From Mycobacterium sp. SMC-8 (GTDB taxonomy: Bacteria > Actinomycetota > Actinomycetes > Mycobacteriales > Mycobacteriaceae): a stretch of DNA of 64,000 bases. Of the stretch, positions 52,376 through 62,626 are shown piece by piece; position 1 is the first letter of the stretch, and the number at the start of each line of letters is the position of its first letter. A program made the translations under genes and the position numbers. The notes under the pieces were generated by a model. The model was not told the DNA's origin. It saw nothing but the letters and a program-made list of their open reading frames with translations, and made no database searches. The stretch covers positions 3,844,001 to 3,908,000 of the forward strand of contig NZ_CP079865.1 in NCBI RefSeq assembly GCF_025263565.1, read 5' to 3'.

Positions 52376-53062
52376 ATGCACATGAGCGACGGCATCGTCG
52401 GCGCGCCTGTCTCCGTGTTCTTCATGATGGTCGCGATCGCCGCGCTCGCGGTCTGCGCGTGGCGGGCCCGCGAGGAACTCGACGAGCGCACGGTGCCGCT
52501 GGCCGGACTGGTGGCCGCGTTCATCTTCGCCGTGCAGATGGTGAACTTCCCGATCCTGCCCGGGGTCAGCGGCCACCTCCTCGGCGGCGCGCTCGCGGCC
52601 ATCCTGGTGGGCCCGTTCACCGGAGCGCTGTGCGTGGCGATCGTGCTTGTCGTGCAGGCGCTGTTGTTCGCCGACGGCGGCGTGACCGCGCTCGGCACGA
52701 ACATCACGAACATGTCGGTGTTCGGGGTGGCTGCCGGCTACGGCACGGCGCTGCTGCTCTACCGGCTCATCCGTCGCGGCCGCGACAACGTCGCCGTTGC
52801 GGGCGTCGGGGTCATCGCGTTCGTCTCGGGGCTGGTAGGAACGGTCTGCGCGGCCATGGGATTCGTGCTTGAGTACGCACTCGGCGGGGCGGCGACCACA
52901 TCACTGGGCACCGTCGCGGCGTACATGTTCGGCACCCACGTCCTGATCGGGATCGGCGAGGGCGCCATCACCGCGCTGACGGTGGTGGCGGTGGTCAGGG
53001 CGCGTCCGGACCTGGTGTACCTGCTGCGCACCGACCGCTCGCGGACGGCGGTTCCGGCATGA
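52376..53062 (+). CDS. cbiM: CbiM/NikM substrate-binding component of ECF Ni/Co uptake
   Basis: Membrane S-component of 228 residues with about seven TM helices. The ATG at 52376 gives MHMSDGIVGAP; CbiM/NikM proteins need His2 after Met1 to hold the metal, which decides this start over the in-frame GTG at 52355. Seen: VNFPILPGVSGHLLGGALAA (family SGHLLGG), FADGGVTALGTNITNMSVFG and TALTVVAVVRARPD. First structural gene of the cbiMNQO operon. Confidence 0.88.
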   Translation: MHMSDGIVGAPVSVFFMMVAIAALAVCAWRAREELDERTVPLAGLVAAFIFAVQMVNFPILPGVSGHLLGGALAAILVGPFTGALCVAIVLVVQALLFADGGVTALGTNITNMSVFGVAAGYGTALLLYRLIRRGRDNVAVAGVGVIAFVSGLVGTVCAAMGFVLEYALGGAATTSLGTVAAYMFGTHVLIGIGEGAITALTVVAVVRARPDLVYLLRTDRSRTAVPA

Positions 53063-53427
53063 CCGTGACGACACCGCGCCGCCGGTGGTTCTGGATCGGG
53101 TTCGTGCTCGCCACGCTGCTGATCGCCGGTGGCGTCTCGTACTTCGCCAGTTCCAGCCCCGACGGCCTTGATTCGGCGACGCTGCGCGGCTGCGAGGTCG
53201 TCGAGACCGCCGACGGTGAGCAACTGCGCGGCGAGTGCATCGCCCAGCATGCCGAGGACCACCCGCTCGGTGAATCACCACTGGCGGACTACTCGATCGG
53301 TGGCCGGGACGGGACCGGAGGGCTGGCCGGGATCATCGGCGTTGTCGTCACGGTGGCGGTCGCCGGCGCCGGGTTCTGGTTGATCGCGCGTTCCCGGTCC
53401 AAACCCGAACCCACAGTAGGGGATTGA
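53059..53427 (+). CDS. cbiN: CbiN-like PDGLE-domain protein
   Basis: A 122-residue protein with two TM segments (residues about 11-29 and 88-108) and the PDGLD/E motif in ASSSPDGLDSATL between them. Corresponds to CbiN/NikN or the PDGLE domain. Overlaps cbiM by four bases (ATGA). Confidence 0.85.
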   Translation: MTVTTPRRRWFWIGFVLATLLIAGGVSYFASSSPDGLDSATLRGCEVVETADGEQLRGECIAQHAEDHPLGESPLADYSIGGRDGTGGLAGIIGVVVTVAVAGAGFWLIARSRSKPEPTVGD

Positions 53428-53428
53428 C

Positions 53429-54208
53429 GTGGGCGGCGGTCACTCGCATCCGCTCTACCGCGACGGTGACTCCCCGGTCCACCGCGCGCCGGCCGAGGTG
53501 AAGATCGTCGGCCTGGTGGTCTTCGTCCTGGCAGTCGTGGCGACCCCGCGAGAGCTGTTCTGGCCCTTCGCGATCTACGCGCTGATCCTGCTCGCCGTGT
53601 GGCGGGTGGCGCGGATCCCGGTGGCCTGGATCGCGCCGCGCATGCTGATCGAGGCGCCGTTCATCGTGCTCGCCGTGCTGCTGCCGTTCGCCGAGGGCGG
53701 TGAGCGGATCACCGTCGCGGGCATGCAGCTCTCGGTCGCCGGTCTGTATGCGGCGTGGGGCATCGTGATCAAGGGCACTCTGGGCGTGGCCGCGTCGCTG
53801 ACCGTCGCCGCCACCACCACGGCCCGCGAGTTGCCGGTCGCGCTGAGCAGACTTCGGGTGCCGCCGGTCATCGTGTCGGTGCTGACCCTGATGATCCGCT
53901 ACGTGGACGTGCTCTCCGCCGAGGTCCGCCGGATGCGGATGGCGCGCATCTCGCGCGGGGACTCACCGCGGATGCTGCACCAGATCGGCGCGACCGCTGC
54001 CGGCGTCGGGTCGCTGTTCCTGCGGTCCTACGAGCGAGGGGAACGGGTATACCTGGCGATGCTGTCCCGCGGGTTCGATGGCCGAGTCCCCGCGCTCGCG
54101 GTCGGCGCCGGATGCGCCGCCGCAGCGACACCGCGGCAGTGGGCGGCGGCGCTGCTGCCCGCGGCGGCCGCCGCGGTGGTGGCCACGAGCGCATGGCTGA
54201 CGATATGA
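53429..54208 (+). CDS. cbiQ: CbiQ transmembrane component of ECF transporter
   Basis: ECF T-component of 259 residues with about five TM segments. Seen: VHRAPAEVKIVGLVVFVLAV, and the ATPase-contacting coupling motifs RMRMARISRGDSPRM and LAMLSRGFDGRVPA. Two bases after cbiN. Confidence 0.9.
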   Translation: MGGGHSHPLYRDGDSPVHRAPAEVKIVGLVVFVLAVVATPRELFWPFAIYALILLAVWRVARIPVAWIAPRMLIEAPFIVLAVLLPFAEGGERITVAGMQLSVAGLYAAWGIVIKGTLGVAASLTVAATTTARELPVALSRLRVPPVIVSVLTLMIRYVDVLSAEVRRMRMARISRGDSPRMLHQIGATAAGVGSLFLRSYERGERVYLAMLSRGFDGRVPALAVGAGCAAAATPRQWAAALLPAAAAAVVATSAWLTI

Positions 54209-54942
54209 CGCCGGCGGTGCGGGTGCGCGGTCTGCGCTACGCCTATCCCGACGGGCACGTCGCGCTCGGGGGCATCGACCTGGACATCGCCCCCGGCGAG
54301 CGGGTGGCTCTGCTCGGACCCAACGGGGCGGGCAAGACCACGCTGATGCTGCACCTCAACGGTGTGCTGTCCGCGCTCGAAGGAACCATCGAGATCGGCG
54401 GAATCCGGTTGTCCCGCAGTACCCTTCGCGAGATACGGCGCAAGGTTGGCCTTGTCTTCCAGGATCCTGACGACCAGTTGTTCATGCCGACCCTGGCCCA
54501 GGACGTGGCCTTCGGCCCGGCGAACTTCGGTCTGCGCGGAGCCGAGTTGGACGCGCGCGTCGCCCACGCGCTGGCCGCGGTGTCGATGAGCGAGCTCGCC
54601 GAACGCAGCCCCGCCCACATGTCCGGTGGGCAGCGGCGCCGCGCCGCGCTGGCGACCGTGCTGGCATGCGCACCCGAGGTGCTCGTGCTCGACGAACCGT
54701 CGGCCAACCTCGACCCCGTCGCACGCCGAGAGCTGGCCGAGACGTTGTCCGGGCTGGACGCGACCATGCTCATCGTCACCCACGATCTGCCCTATGCGGC
54801 TCAGTTGTGCCGACGGGCGATCGTGATGGACCACGGCGTGATCGTCGCCGACGGGCCCGTCGAAGACGTGCTCTCCGACACTGAACTGCTTGCCGCACAC
54901 CGCCTCGAACTGCCCTGGGGTTTCACGGTCGGCTCACATTGA
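54193..54942 (+). CDS. cbiO: CbiO ATPase of ECF Ni/Co transporter
   Basis: ABC ATPase, about 249 residues. Walker A LLGPNGAGKTTLMLHLNG, Q-loop VFQDPDDQLF, signature MSGGQRRRAALATVLA, Walker B VLVLDEPSANLDP, H-loop IVTHD. Start could be 54193 (MADDM) or 54205 (MTPAV, ATGA overlap with cbiQ). Confidence 0.92.
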   Translation: MADDMTPAVRVRGLRYAYPDGHVALGGIDLDIAPGERVALLGPNGAGKTTLMLHLNGVLSALEGTIEIGGIRLSRSTLREIRRKVGLVFQDPDDQLFMPTLAQDVAFGPANFGLRGAELDARVAHALAAVSMSELAERSPAHMSGGQRRRAALATVLACAPEVLVLDEPSANLDPVARRELAETLSGLDATMLIVTHDLPYAAQLCRRAIVMDHGVIVADGPVEDVLSDTELLAAHRLELPWGFTVGSH

Positions 54943-56445
54943 CGCCGGCTGCTCGGCCCTGACCGCCACGGTGGGCAGCTGGATGCGGAACGTCGTCTTC
55001 CCCGACCCCGAGGTGGCGGCGATCGCGCCACCGTGCGACTCGACGATCGACGCGACGATGGCCAGCCCGAGACCGAAACTGCCGGTCTGGCGGGACCGCG
55101 ACCTGTCGGCGCGCACGAACCGCTCGAACAGATGCGGCAACAGGTGCGGGTCGATCCCCGGTCCATCGTCGGCCACCGTCACCTCCACGTACCCGGTGCC
55201 GTCGGCCGCTGTGCCGTGGCAAACCGTGGTGGTCACAGTGGTGCCCGGCGGGGTGTGCACGCGCGCGTTGGACAACAGGTTGGCCAGCATCTGGTGCAGC
55301 CGGGCGCGATCGCCGAGCACGTGCGTGACATCGGCGGGCACCGAGGCCAGCCAGTGGTGCTCCGGCGCGTACACCGTCGCGTCGTTGACGGCGTCGACGA
55401 CCAGATCGGTGAGATCCACCTCGGTTGTCTGCAGGTCCTGGCCCTCGTCGAGGCGGGCGAGCAACAACAGATCGGCCACCAGAGAGTGCATTCGCCGGGC
55501 TTCCGACTCGATGCGCGACAGCGAGTATTCGGTGGTTTCGGGCAGCACCGAGCTGTCCTGACGGGTCAACTCCGCATACCCATGAATGGCGGCCAGGGGC
55601 GTGCGCAGCTCGTGGCTGGCGTCGGTGATGAACTGGCGCATCCGCCGATCGGACGCCGCGGCATCGGCCAGCGCGTGCTCGACGTGATCGAGGAGCCGGT
55701 TGAGGGTGTGGCCGACGAGCCCCACCTCGGTACTGGGATCGGTGTCACCGGCGGGCACACGCGCGGTGATCGCGTGGTTGTCGCGGTCGAGGGGCAGACC
55801 GGCCACCTCCGCCGCGGTCGCGGCGACGCGACGCAACGGCCGCAGCGCGAATCGGACGATGGCGAGCGTGCTCAGCGCGGTGAGCAGCAGTGCGACCGCG
55901 GTGATCCCCGAGACGATCACGGTCTCGCGGACCATCACGTCCCACGCCGGCGCCCGCGACACCCCGGTGACGAGCACCTCGTCTCCGTCACCGGGCCGGC
56001 TCACCATCCGGTACCAGCCCAGCGCGGGCAGTTCGACGGTGCGGGCCCGCGGGTCGGTCCACGACAGTTCGGCGATCTTCGCGACGGCCTCGGCGGGGGC
56101 CGCCTGCGCATCGCCGTCACCGAAGTAGGCCGAGTCCACCACCTGACCGTTCTGGATCAGCGCGACGACGTTGCCGGGTGCCTGGCCGATCAGATGGGTC
56201 AGCGGTTTCATCTCAGCGGGTCCGGGCATCTGCCCGTCCGGGCCCGGTGTGCTGCGATATTTGGCCACCGAGTTCACGCTGCCGTCGGCCGCGCCCGACA
56301 GTTGGGTGTCGATGATGCCCAGCACCGAGGACCGCATCGTCATCACTGTCAGCGCGCCGACGGAGACGAGGGCGAGCATCACGACCACCGACACCCCGAC
56401 GACGAGCTGCCGCAACAGCGTCCACCTCTGCCAGGTGCGTGTCAT
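54934..56445 (-). CDS. Sensor histidine kinase
   Basis: Membrane kinase of 503 residues. TM1 about 12-34, periplasmic sensor about 40-160, TM2 about 165-187, HAMP, then HisKA with ITDASHELRTPLAAIHGYAE (phospho-His), N-box LANLLSNARVHTPPG and ATP-lid VTVADDGPGIDPH and GFGLGLAIV-like GSFGLGLAIVASI. Overlaps the response regulator by four bases; the pair resembles the TcrY/TrcS group of mycobacteria. Signal unknown. Confidence 0.9.
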   Translation of the reverse strand: MTRTWQRWTLLRQLVVGVSVVVMLALVSVGALTVMTMRSSVLGIIDTQLSGAADGSVNSVAKYRSTPGPDGQMPGPAEMKPLTHLIGQAPGNVVALIQNGQVVDSAYFGDGDAQAAPAEAVAKIAELSWTDPRARTVELPALGWYRMVSRPGDGDEVLVTGVSRAPAWDVMVRETVIVSGITAVALLLTALSTLAIVRFALRPLRRVAATAAEVAGLPLDRDNHAITARVPAGDTDPSTEVGLVGHTLNRLLDHVEHALADAAASDRRMRQFITDASHELRTPLAAIHGYAELTRQDSSVLPETTEYSLSRIESEARRMHSLVADLLLLARLDEGQDLQTTEVDLTDLVVDAVNDATVYAPEHHWLASVPADVTHVLGDRARLHQMLANLLSNARVHTPPGTTVTTTVCHGTAADGTGYVEVTVADDGPGIDPHLLPHLFERFVRADRSRSRQTGSFGLGLAIVASIVESHGGAIAATSGSGKTTFRIQLPTVAVRAEQPASM

Positions 56446-57209
56446 CGGGCCGGCCGCAGCATGTAGCCGACGCCGCGGACGGTGTGGATGAGCGGCTCCC
56501 GGCCCGCATCGATCTTCTTACGCAGATACGACACGTACAGATCGACGATGCTGGTGCGTCCGCCGAAGTCGTAGTCCCAGACCTGTCTGAGAATATCGCT
56601 GCGGCTCAACGCCTTCCGTTGATGGCGCATCAGCAGTCGCAGCAGCTCGAATTCGGTGGAGGTCAGCGAGACCGGCTCGCCGGCCCGCGTCACCTCCCGA
56701 CTCGCGGCGTCGAGCGTGAGGTCTCCGGCCGTCAGCGACTCGTCGTCCGCCGGCGTGAGAAAGGCCGAGCGGCGCAGCAGTCCGCGCAGCCTCGCGACGA
56801 GCTCCTCCAGCGAGAACGGCTTGGTCATGTAATCGTCGCCGCCGGCGGTCAGGCCGGTGACGCGGTCGGCGACGGAGTCCCGGGCGGTCAGGAACAGCGC
56901 GGGGGTATAGGGACCGGACTCGCGCAGCCGCGCCAGCACGCCGAGCCCGTCCATGTCCGGCAGCATGATGTCCAGAACCAGCAGGTCGAACGTGTCGGAC
57001 TGATGTTTGGCGACGGCCTCGGCGGCATCATGGGCGACGTCGATCTCCCACCCTTCGTACTGAAGCGCCATCCTGACCAGATTGGTCAAGGCCCGCTCGT
57101 CGTCGACGAGCAACACGCGGATCGGTGACCCGTCCGCGCGGTACATCCGAGGCAGCTTGCCCAGGATCGCGCGACGGGGCCCCTGGTCCTCGATCGGCGC
57201 AAATGTCAC
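56442..57209 (-). CDS. OmpR-family response regulator
   Basis: A 255-residue regulator: receiver with IRVLLVDDERALTNLVRMAL, phospho-Asp in LLVLDIMLPDMDG, LTARDSVADRVTG, KPFSLEELVAR; C-terminal wHTH LTSTEFELLRLLMRHQRKAL and VDLYVSYLRKKID. Partner of the kinase. Divergent from the ECF sigma gene across about 195 bases. Confidence 0.93.
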   Translation of the reverse strand: MTFAPIEDQGPRRAILGKLPRMYRADGSPIRVLLVDDERALTNLVRMALQYEGWEIDVAHDAAEAVAKHQSDTFDLLVLDIMLPDMDGLGVLARLRESGPYTPALFLTARDSVADRVTGLTAGGDDYMTKPFSLEELVARLRGLLRRSAFLTPADDESLTAGDLTLDAASREVTRAGEPVSLTSTEFELLRLLMRHQRKALSRSDILRQVWDYDFGGRTSIVDLYVSYLRKKIDAGREPLIHTVRGVGYMLRPAR

Positions 57210-57403
57210 CCGACCATTGTCGCCGCCGTGCCGCGGTACGTCACCACCCTCATAGAGATCTCATATGTGCACCTGCATGTGCGGCCCTCGAACCTATTCA
57301 CACGAATCTCAAATGTTTGTGGTTCCTATGTGAACCGCTTGGCCGCGTATTTCGTCCATAGAGTGGATTCAACAGTCGGAGAATCCAATTGGAGGTTTCA
57401 CCC

Positions 57404-58006
57404 ATGGCGCGACAGTCCGAAGACACCGTGCAGGAGGACCTGGTCGGAAAACGATTCGAGCGCGACGTGCTGCCGTTGCTCGATCAGCTCTACCGCGCCG
57501 CGGTCCGCCACACCGGCAACCCCGCAGACGCCGAGGACCTGGTGCAGGAGACGATGGTCAAGGCGTACCGCGCATTCCACCGTTTCGAGGACGGCACGAA
57601 CACGCGGGCCTGGCTGCTGCGGATCATGACCAACACGTGGATCACCTCCTACCGCAGGGCTCGGTGCCGGCCGGAAGAGCTTCTGTCCGAAGACATCACC
57701 GACGCCCAGTTCGCCGGACAAGCGCGCCATTCGTCCACCGGCCTGCCGTCAGCCGAGGTCGCCGCACTCGAGGCGCTCGGAGACGACGAGGTCAGGGATG
57801 CCATCGGCGCATTGCGTGAAGACCAGCGTCTGGTGGTGTACTACGCCGACGTAGAAGGTTTGCGCTACAGGGAGATTGCGCACATTCTCGACGTTCCGGT
57901 CGGCACGGTCATGTCGCGACTGCACCGTGGCCGTCGCGCGCTGCGCAAGTTGTTGGTCGATGTCGCGGTCGACCGCGGCTACCTGAGGAACGTCGTGGCC
58001 GCCTGA
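57404..58006 (+). CDS. ECF sigma factor, SigH-like
   Basis: A 200-residue sigma factor. Region 2: [60 protein letters not shown]; region 4: [40 protein letters not shown]. It closely resembles mycobacterial SigH including [19 protein letters not shown]. No RshA-like zinc anti-sigma gene follows; the next gene is convergent mtr. GGAGG at 57391-57395 sets the ATG at 57404. Confidence 0.9.
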   Translation: MARQSEDTVQEDLVGKRFERDVLPLLDQLYRAAVRHTGNPADAEDLVQETMVKAYRAFHRFEDGTNTRAWLLRIMTNTWITSYRRARCRPEELLSEDITDAQFAGQARHSSTGLPSAEVAALEALGDDEVRDAIGALREDQRLVVYYADVEGLRYREIAHILDVPVGTVMSRLHRGRRALRKLLVDVAVDRGYLRNVVAA

Positions 58007-58059
58007 GGCCGGCCGCTGGTGTCATCGGGAGATCCCGGGCGGGTTCTTCTGCCGCGTCT

Positions 58060-59472
58060 TCAGTGCCTCTTCGACGGCGGCCAAGGCGGCTCGCCGCACA
58101 GCGCCAGCAGCGCATTCTCGACCACCTCGGGCAGGGCCGGGTGGATCCAGTACTGGCCGCGGGCCATGTCCCGGGCGGGCAGGTCGAACGTCATCGCCTG
58201 GATCAGCGGCTGAATGATCGACGACGCCTGATGCCCCATGATGTGCGCGCCGAGCAGCAGCCCGGTCTCGTCGTCGACGATCAGCTTCGCGAACCCGGTC
58301 GAGTCCTCCATCGCCCACCCGTAGGCGACGTCGCTGTAGTCCTGCACCTTGGAGCGGATGCGATACCCGGCTGCGCGCGCCTCGTTCTCGGTGAGCCCCA
58401 CGCAGGCGATCTGAGGCTCGGTGAACACCGCTGACGGGACGTGGCGGTGATTGGCGGGCATCAGGGCGTCGGTGTCGTCCCAGTTCTGCAGCAGGTTGTG
58501 CTTGACCACCCGGGCCTCGTGGTTGGCGACGTGCTTGAGCTGATAGGGGGAGCTGACGTCCCCGAGCGCGAACACGTCGCGCGCCGTGGTGCGCTGGAAC
58601 TCGTCGACGACCACCCGGCCGTCCACGACGTCGACGCCGGCGAGGTGCGCGTCGAGCAGATCGCCGTTGGGGACGCGGCCGGTGGCCACCAGCAGCGCGT
58701 CGGCGTGGACAGTCGAGTCGTCGTCGAGGCGCAGACGCACCCCCGAGCTGTCGGATTCGCCGGCCACGATGTTTCGCCGGCTGCGGATCTCCCACTTCTT
58801 GCCTGCGAGGTCGGTGAACCGTTCGCAGACGGTGTCATCGCAGTGCGAGAGCATCGTGGTGCCGCGCAGCACGATCGTCACCCGTGATCCCAGCGAGGAG
58901 AACACGTGCGCGAACTCGGCGGCGACGAAGCCGCCGCCGACGATGACGAGGTGTTCGGGCAGCTCCGAGATCCGCATGATGGTGTCGCTGGTGTGGTACC
59001 TGACCCCGCACTCGGCGATCGCCGGCGGCACGGTGGCGCGCGCGCCGGCCGCGATCACCACCTGATCGGCGGTGAACTCGTCACCGTCGTCGGTGCGCAG
59101 CCGGTAGCCGTCACCGGTCCTGCGCCCAGCGAACCGGGTGTGGGCGGCGAAGACCTCCACGTTGGGCGACGAGCGCCGGTAGTGTTCACCGCCGCTGGCC
59201 AGCGGGTCGATGCGGCCGAAGATTCGCGACACGATGTCGGGCCAGCGCACGCCGTCGAGGCGGCCGTCCACGCCGAAACGGCTCGACTCGACGATCTGAT
59301 GCGCGACCCCGGCCGCGTAGACGAACATCTTCGTCGGGATACATCCCACGTTCAGGCAGGTGCCACCGAACACGCCCTGCTCGCAGATCGCCACCCGCTT
59401 GTCGACATAACGCTCGTCGAGGATCGAGCTCCCGGAGCCGGTCCCGATGATGGCGATGTCGAAGTCAGCCAT
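58060..59472 (-). CDS. mtr: Mycothione reductase
   Basis: NADPH-dependent flavoenzyme of 470 residues that reduces mycothiol disulfide. Seen: MADFDIAIIGTGSGSSILDE (FAD), redox pair GGTCLNVGCIPTK, LVIVGGGFVAAEFAHVFSSL (NADPH), VFALGDVSSPYQL, and the C-terminal active-site His in YWIHPALPEVVENAL. ATG 59472 was chosen. The product keeps the actinobacterial thiol redox buffer reduced; in the operon with the following hydrolase. Confidence 0.95.
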   Translation of the reverse strand: MADFDIAIIGTGSGSSILDERYVDKRVAICEQGVFGGTCLNVGCIPTKMFVYAAGVAHQIVESSRFGVDGRLDGVRWPDIVSRIFGRIDPLASGGEHYRRSSPNVEVFAAHTRFAGRRTGDGYRLRTDDGDEFTADQVVIAAGARATVPPAIAECGVRYHTSDTIMRISELPEHLVIVGGGFVAAEFAHVFSSLGSRVTIVLRGTTMLSHCDDTVCERFTDLAGKKWEIRSRRNIVAGESDSSGVRLRLDDDSTVHADALLVATGRVPNGDLLDAHLAGVDVVDGRVVVDEFQRTTARDVFALGDVSSPYQLKHVANHEARVVKHNLLQNWDDTDALMPANHRHVPSAVFTEPQIACVGLTENEARAAGYRIRSKVQDYSDVAYGWAMEDSTGFAKLIVDDETGLLLGAHIMGHQASSIIQPLIQAMTFDLPARDMARGQYWIHPALPEVVENALLALCGEPPWPPSKRH

Positions 59473-60496
59473 GGCCTCTTCTTTCGTCGAAATTCGTTGT
59501 ACCACCAGCGGTTCCGGTCAGATGCCAGTCCAGCCAGCGGTCCAGCTCGATGTAGGCGGCCCGGCGCGGTTCCGGCAGGGACAGGAACACGTCGTGCTTG
59601 GCGTCGGTGATCGGCACGATGGTCGTCCGGTTGCCGATGCACCCTGCCCAGCGGGCGATCTGCCTGACGTCGAGCACCGCGTCGCCGCGCTGGATCCGCT
59701 CCGGGTCGGCGACCTCGCGCACACTGCGGTCCGAGCGCAGGATCAGGTTGGGCACGCCGACGTCGAGGCCGCGGTGCAGCTTGGCCTGCGCCCGCCGTAC
59801 GGCATGGATCCAGCCGGCCTTCACCGGGAAACCGCCGACGGGTTTCCACTGCAGGTTGTAGTCGAACTCACCGAAGTAGTCGCGGTGCAGCGTGGCGCCG
59901 TAGCCGCCCTGGCTCGGACGTCGCACCACCGAGTGCTTGCGCAGCCGGCGCATGGCCGTCAACGCCGCCGTCGTGGGCGGCGTGCGCAGGATCGCGGGAC
60001 CCTGCAGGTCCAGCCACGGGCTGTTGAGCACCAGCCCGGACACGCTGCGGTGCGCGGCAGGCTGCCGGGCACGCAGCCGGTGCAGCCACAGCGACACCAC
60101 CAGGCCGCCCGCCGAGTGTCCGTACACCAGCACTCTGCCCGGGGCCTCGGCGGTGATCGCGGCGAGCGAACGCTGCAGCTCGACGTCGTAGCGGGCCAGG
60201 TCCGTGGTGAAGTGCGGAGTCTGTCCCTCGCGGTGCGAACGTCCGCATTTATGCAGGTCGAGTGCGTAGAAGCGAAACCCCCGGGCCGCGAGGTGGTCGG
60301 CGAACTCGGTGTTGAAGAAGTAGTCGGTGAAACCATGCACCATCAACACCGCATGCCGTGCCGACGGATCCGGGTCACCCCGGCGCACCAGCGTCGCCTC
60401 CAGCGCGCCCTCGCCGTCCGGGTCGGGGCCCAGCGCGAAGGTGCGCTGCCAATATCCGGGCAGCACGTCGGGCACCCATCCAGACACGTTCGCCAC
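59465..60496 (-). CDS. Alpha/beta hydrolase (lysophospholipase-like)
   Basis: A 343-residue serine hydrolase. Seen: AVLMVHGFTDYFFNTEFADH, FYALDLHKCGRSHREGQTPH, nucleophile RVLVYGHSAGGLVVSLWLHR, and the late His in ITDAKHDVFLSLPEPRR. GTG 60496 is used. Overlaps mtr by eight bases, upstream partner in the operon, as at M. tuberculosis Rv2854. Substrate unknown. Confidence 0.88.
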   Translation of the reverse strand: MANVSGWVPDVLPGYWQRTFALGPDPDGEGALEATLVRRGDPDPSARHAVLMVHGFTDYFFNTEFADHLAARGFRFYALDLHKCGRSHREGQTPHFTTDLARYDVELQRSLAAITAEAPGRVLVYGHSAGGLVVSLWLHRLRARQPAAHRSVSGLVLNSPWLDLQGPAILRTPPTTAALTAMRRLRKHSVVRRPSQGGYGATLHRDYFGEFDYNLQWKPVGGFPVKAGWIHAVRRAQAKLHRGLDVGVPNLILRSDRSVREVADPERIQRGDAVLDVRQIARWAGCIGNRTTIVPITDAKHDVFLSLPEPRRAAYIELDRWLDWHLTGTAGGTTNFDERRGHG

Positions 60497-60605
60497 CCTA
60501 GTGGTCGGGGCAGTGGTCGGCGGGTTACGCCGGAGGTCGGCGGGATAACCTGAACACCGGTAAGCCGTGTTCAACGGGCAGCGACCACGAAGGACCATCG
60601 AAAAG

Positions 60606-62165
60606 GTGTCAGAACCACAGAAGACAGACGTCCTGCTGGTCGGAGCGGGCATCATGAGCGCCACCCTCAGCGCGCTGCTGCGGCTGGTCGAGCCGAACTG
60701 GTCGATGACGTTGGTCGAGCGCCTCGACGGGGCGGCCGCCGAGAGCAGCGATCCGTGGAACAACGCCGGCACCGGCCACTCCGCCCTGTGTGAGCTCAAC
60801 TACACGCCGGCGCGTCCCGACGGCTCGATCGACATCGCCAAGGCGGTCAACGTCAACGAGCAGTTCCAGGTGTCTCGGCAGTTCTGGTCCTACGCCGTCG
60901 AGACCGGCGTGCTGCCCGACGTGCGCAGCTTCCTCAACCCGATCCCGCACGTCAGCTTCGTCAGCGGGGCCGACAATGTGCAGTACCTGCGCAAGCGCTA
61001 CGACGCGCTGGTCACCAACCCGCTGTTCGCGACGATGGAGTTCATCGACGATCCCGCCGAGTTCGCGCGCCGGCTGCCGCTGATGGCCGAGAAGCGTGAC
61101 TTCTCCGAGCCCGTCGGCCTGAACTGGACGCAGGACGGCACCGACGTCGACTTCGGCGCGCTGTCCCGCCAGCTCATCGGTTTCGGGGCCCAGAACGGGA
61201 TGACCACGCTGTTCGGCCACGAGGTACGCAACCTCAGCCAGGACTCCGACGGCTCGTGGACGGTCAAGATCGTCAACCGCCGCACCGGGCAGAAGCGCAC
61301 CATCAACGCCAAGTTCGTGTTCGTGGGTGCCGGCGGCGGCGCGCTGCCGCTGCTGCAGAAGGCCGGCATCAAGGAAGCCAAGGGGTTCGGCGGCTTCCCG
61401 GTCGGCGGCCAGTTCCTGCGCACCGACAACCCGGTGCTGACTGCGGCCCACCAGGCCAAGGTCTACGGTCTTCCACCGCTGGGTGCCCCGCCCATGTCGG
61501 TGCCCCACCTCGATACCCGTGTCATCAACGACAAGTCGTGGCTGCTGTTCGGCCCGTTCGCCGGGTGGTCGCCGAAGTTCCTCAAGCAGGGCAAGATCAC
61601 CGACCTGCCGTTCTCGGTCAAACCCGACAACCTGGTGTCCATGCTGGGTGTGGGCCTCACCGAGATGGGGCTGCTGAAGTACCTGATCGGTCAGCTGCTG
61701 CTCAGTGAGTCGGCCCGCGTCGAGAACCTGCGTGACTTCGCACCCAGCGCAAGGGATTCCGACTGGGAACTCGTCATCGCCGGACAGCGCGTGCAGGTGA
61801 TCCGCAAGGCCAAGGGCAAGGGCGGGGTGCTGGAATTCGGCACCACGGTGCTCGCCGCGGCCGACGGCAGCATCGCCGGCCTGCTCGGCGCGTCGCCGGG
61901 CGCGTCGACCGCGGTGCCCGCCATGTTCGACGTGATGAAGCGGTGCTTCGCCGACCGCTACGCCGGCTGGGAACCCAAGCTCAAGGAGATGGTTCCGTCA
62001 CTTGGGGTCCAATTATCCGATGAGCCTGCGCTTTTCGAGCAAATATGGGCGCACGGGACCAAGGTGCTCAAGCTTGACCAGCCGGCCAGCGGTGTCCCGG
62101 CGATCACCGGCGACGGATCGACGGCGGGCACCGAACACACCCCGACCACCGCGGCGACCGTCTGA
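60606..62165 (+). CDS. mqo: Malate:quinone oxidoreductase
   Basis: FAD enzyme at the membrane that oxidises malate to oxaloacetate and passes electrons to menaquinone. 519 residues. Seen: [47 protein letters not shown] [41 protein letters not shown] and [24 protein letters not shown] [23 protein letters not shown] 60606. Confidence 0.95.
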   Translation: MSEPQKTDVLLVGAGIMSATLSALLRLVEPNWSMTLVERLDGAAAESSDPWNNAGTGHSALCELNYTPARPDGSIDIAKAVNVNEQFQVSRQFWSYAVETGVLPDVRSFLNPIPHVSFVSGADNVQYLRKRYDALVTNPLFATMEFIDDPAEFARRLPLMAEKRDFSEPVGLNWTQDGTDVDFGALSRQLIGFGAQNGMTTLFGHEVRNLSQDSDGSWTVKIVNRRTGQKRTINAKFVFVGAGGGALPLLQKAGIKEAKGFGGFPVGGQFLRTDNPVLTAAHQAKVYGLPPLGAPPMSVPHLDTRVINDKSWLLFGPFAGWSPKFLKQGKITDLPFSVKPDNLVSMLGVGLTEMGLLKYLIGQLLLSESARVENLRDFAPSARDSDWELVIAGQRVQVIRKAKGKGGVLEFGTTVLAAADGSIAGLLGASPGASTAVPAMFDVMKRCFADRYAGWEPKLKEMVPSLGVQLSDEPALFEQIWAHGTKVLKLDQPASGVPAITGDGSTAGTEHTPTTAATV

Positions 62166-62179
62166 GCCGGGACCACCGG

Positions 62180-62626
62180 ATGACAGTGGCGCTGCGCCGC
62201 AGCTGGGCTAAGGACCTCGACGCCGCGACCCTCTACGAGTTGCTCAAGCTCCGCGTGGAGGTGTTCGTGGTCGAGCAGGCCACCCCCTACCCTGAGCTCG
62301 ACGGTCGGGATCTGCTTGCCGAGACGCGCCACTTCTGGCTGGAAAACCCTGAAGGAGAAGTTATTTCGACATTACGCCTGATGGAGGAACATCCGGCTGG
62401 GCAGAAGGCGTTCCGGATCGGCCGGGTGTGCACCAAACGCGGTGACCGCGGCCGCGGACACACCGCCCGGCTCCTGCAGGCCGCGCTGGCCGAGGTGGGT
62501 GACTTCCCCTGCCATATCAACGCCCAGACCTACCTGGAGGAGATGTACGGCAGGCACGGGTTCGTCCGCAACGGTGACGAGTTCCTCGACGACGGGATCC
62601 CGCACGTGCCGATGGTGAAGCCGTGA
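62180..62626 (+). CDS. ElaA-like GNAT acetyltransferase
   Basis: A 148-residue GNAT protein. Seen: [28 protein letters not shown] start (family LYxLLKLRxxVFVVEQ), [20 protein letters not shown] (CoA loop), and [17 protein letters not shown]. Corresponds to Rv2851c. Overlaps the Mg-chelatase gene by four bases (GTGA). Confidence 0.9.
   Translation: MTVALRRSWAKDLDAATLYELLKLRVEVFVVEQATPYPELDGRDLLAETRHFWLENPEGEVISTLRLMEEHPAGQKAFRIGRVCTKRGDRGRGHTARLLQAALAEVGDFPCHINAQTYLEEMYGRHGFVRNGDEFLDDGIPHVPMVKP

Noticed and set aside
52276..52376. Cobalamin riboswitch before cbiM
   Set aside because: The gap is only about 100 bases and lacks a B12-box-like sequence; an ArsR operator explains it better.
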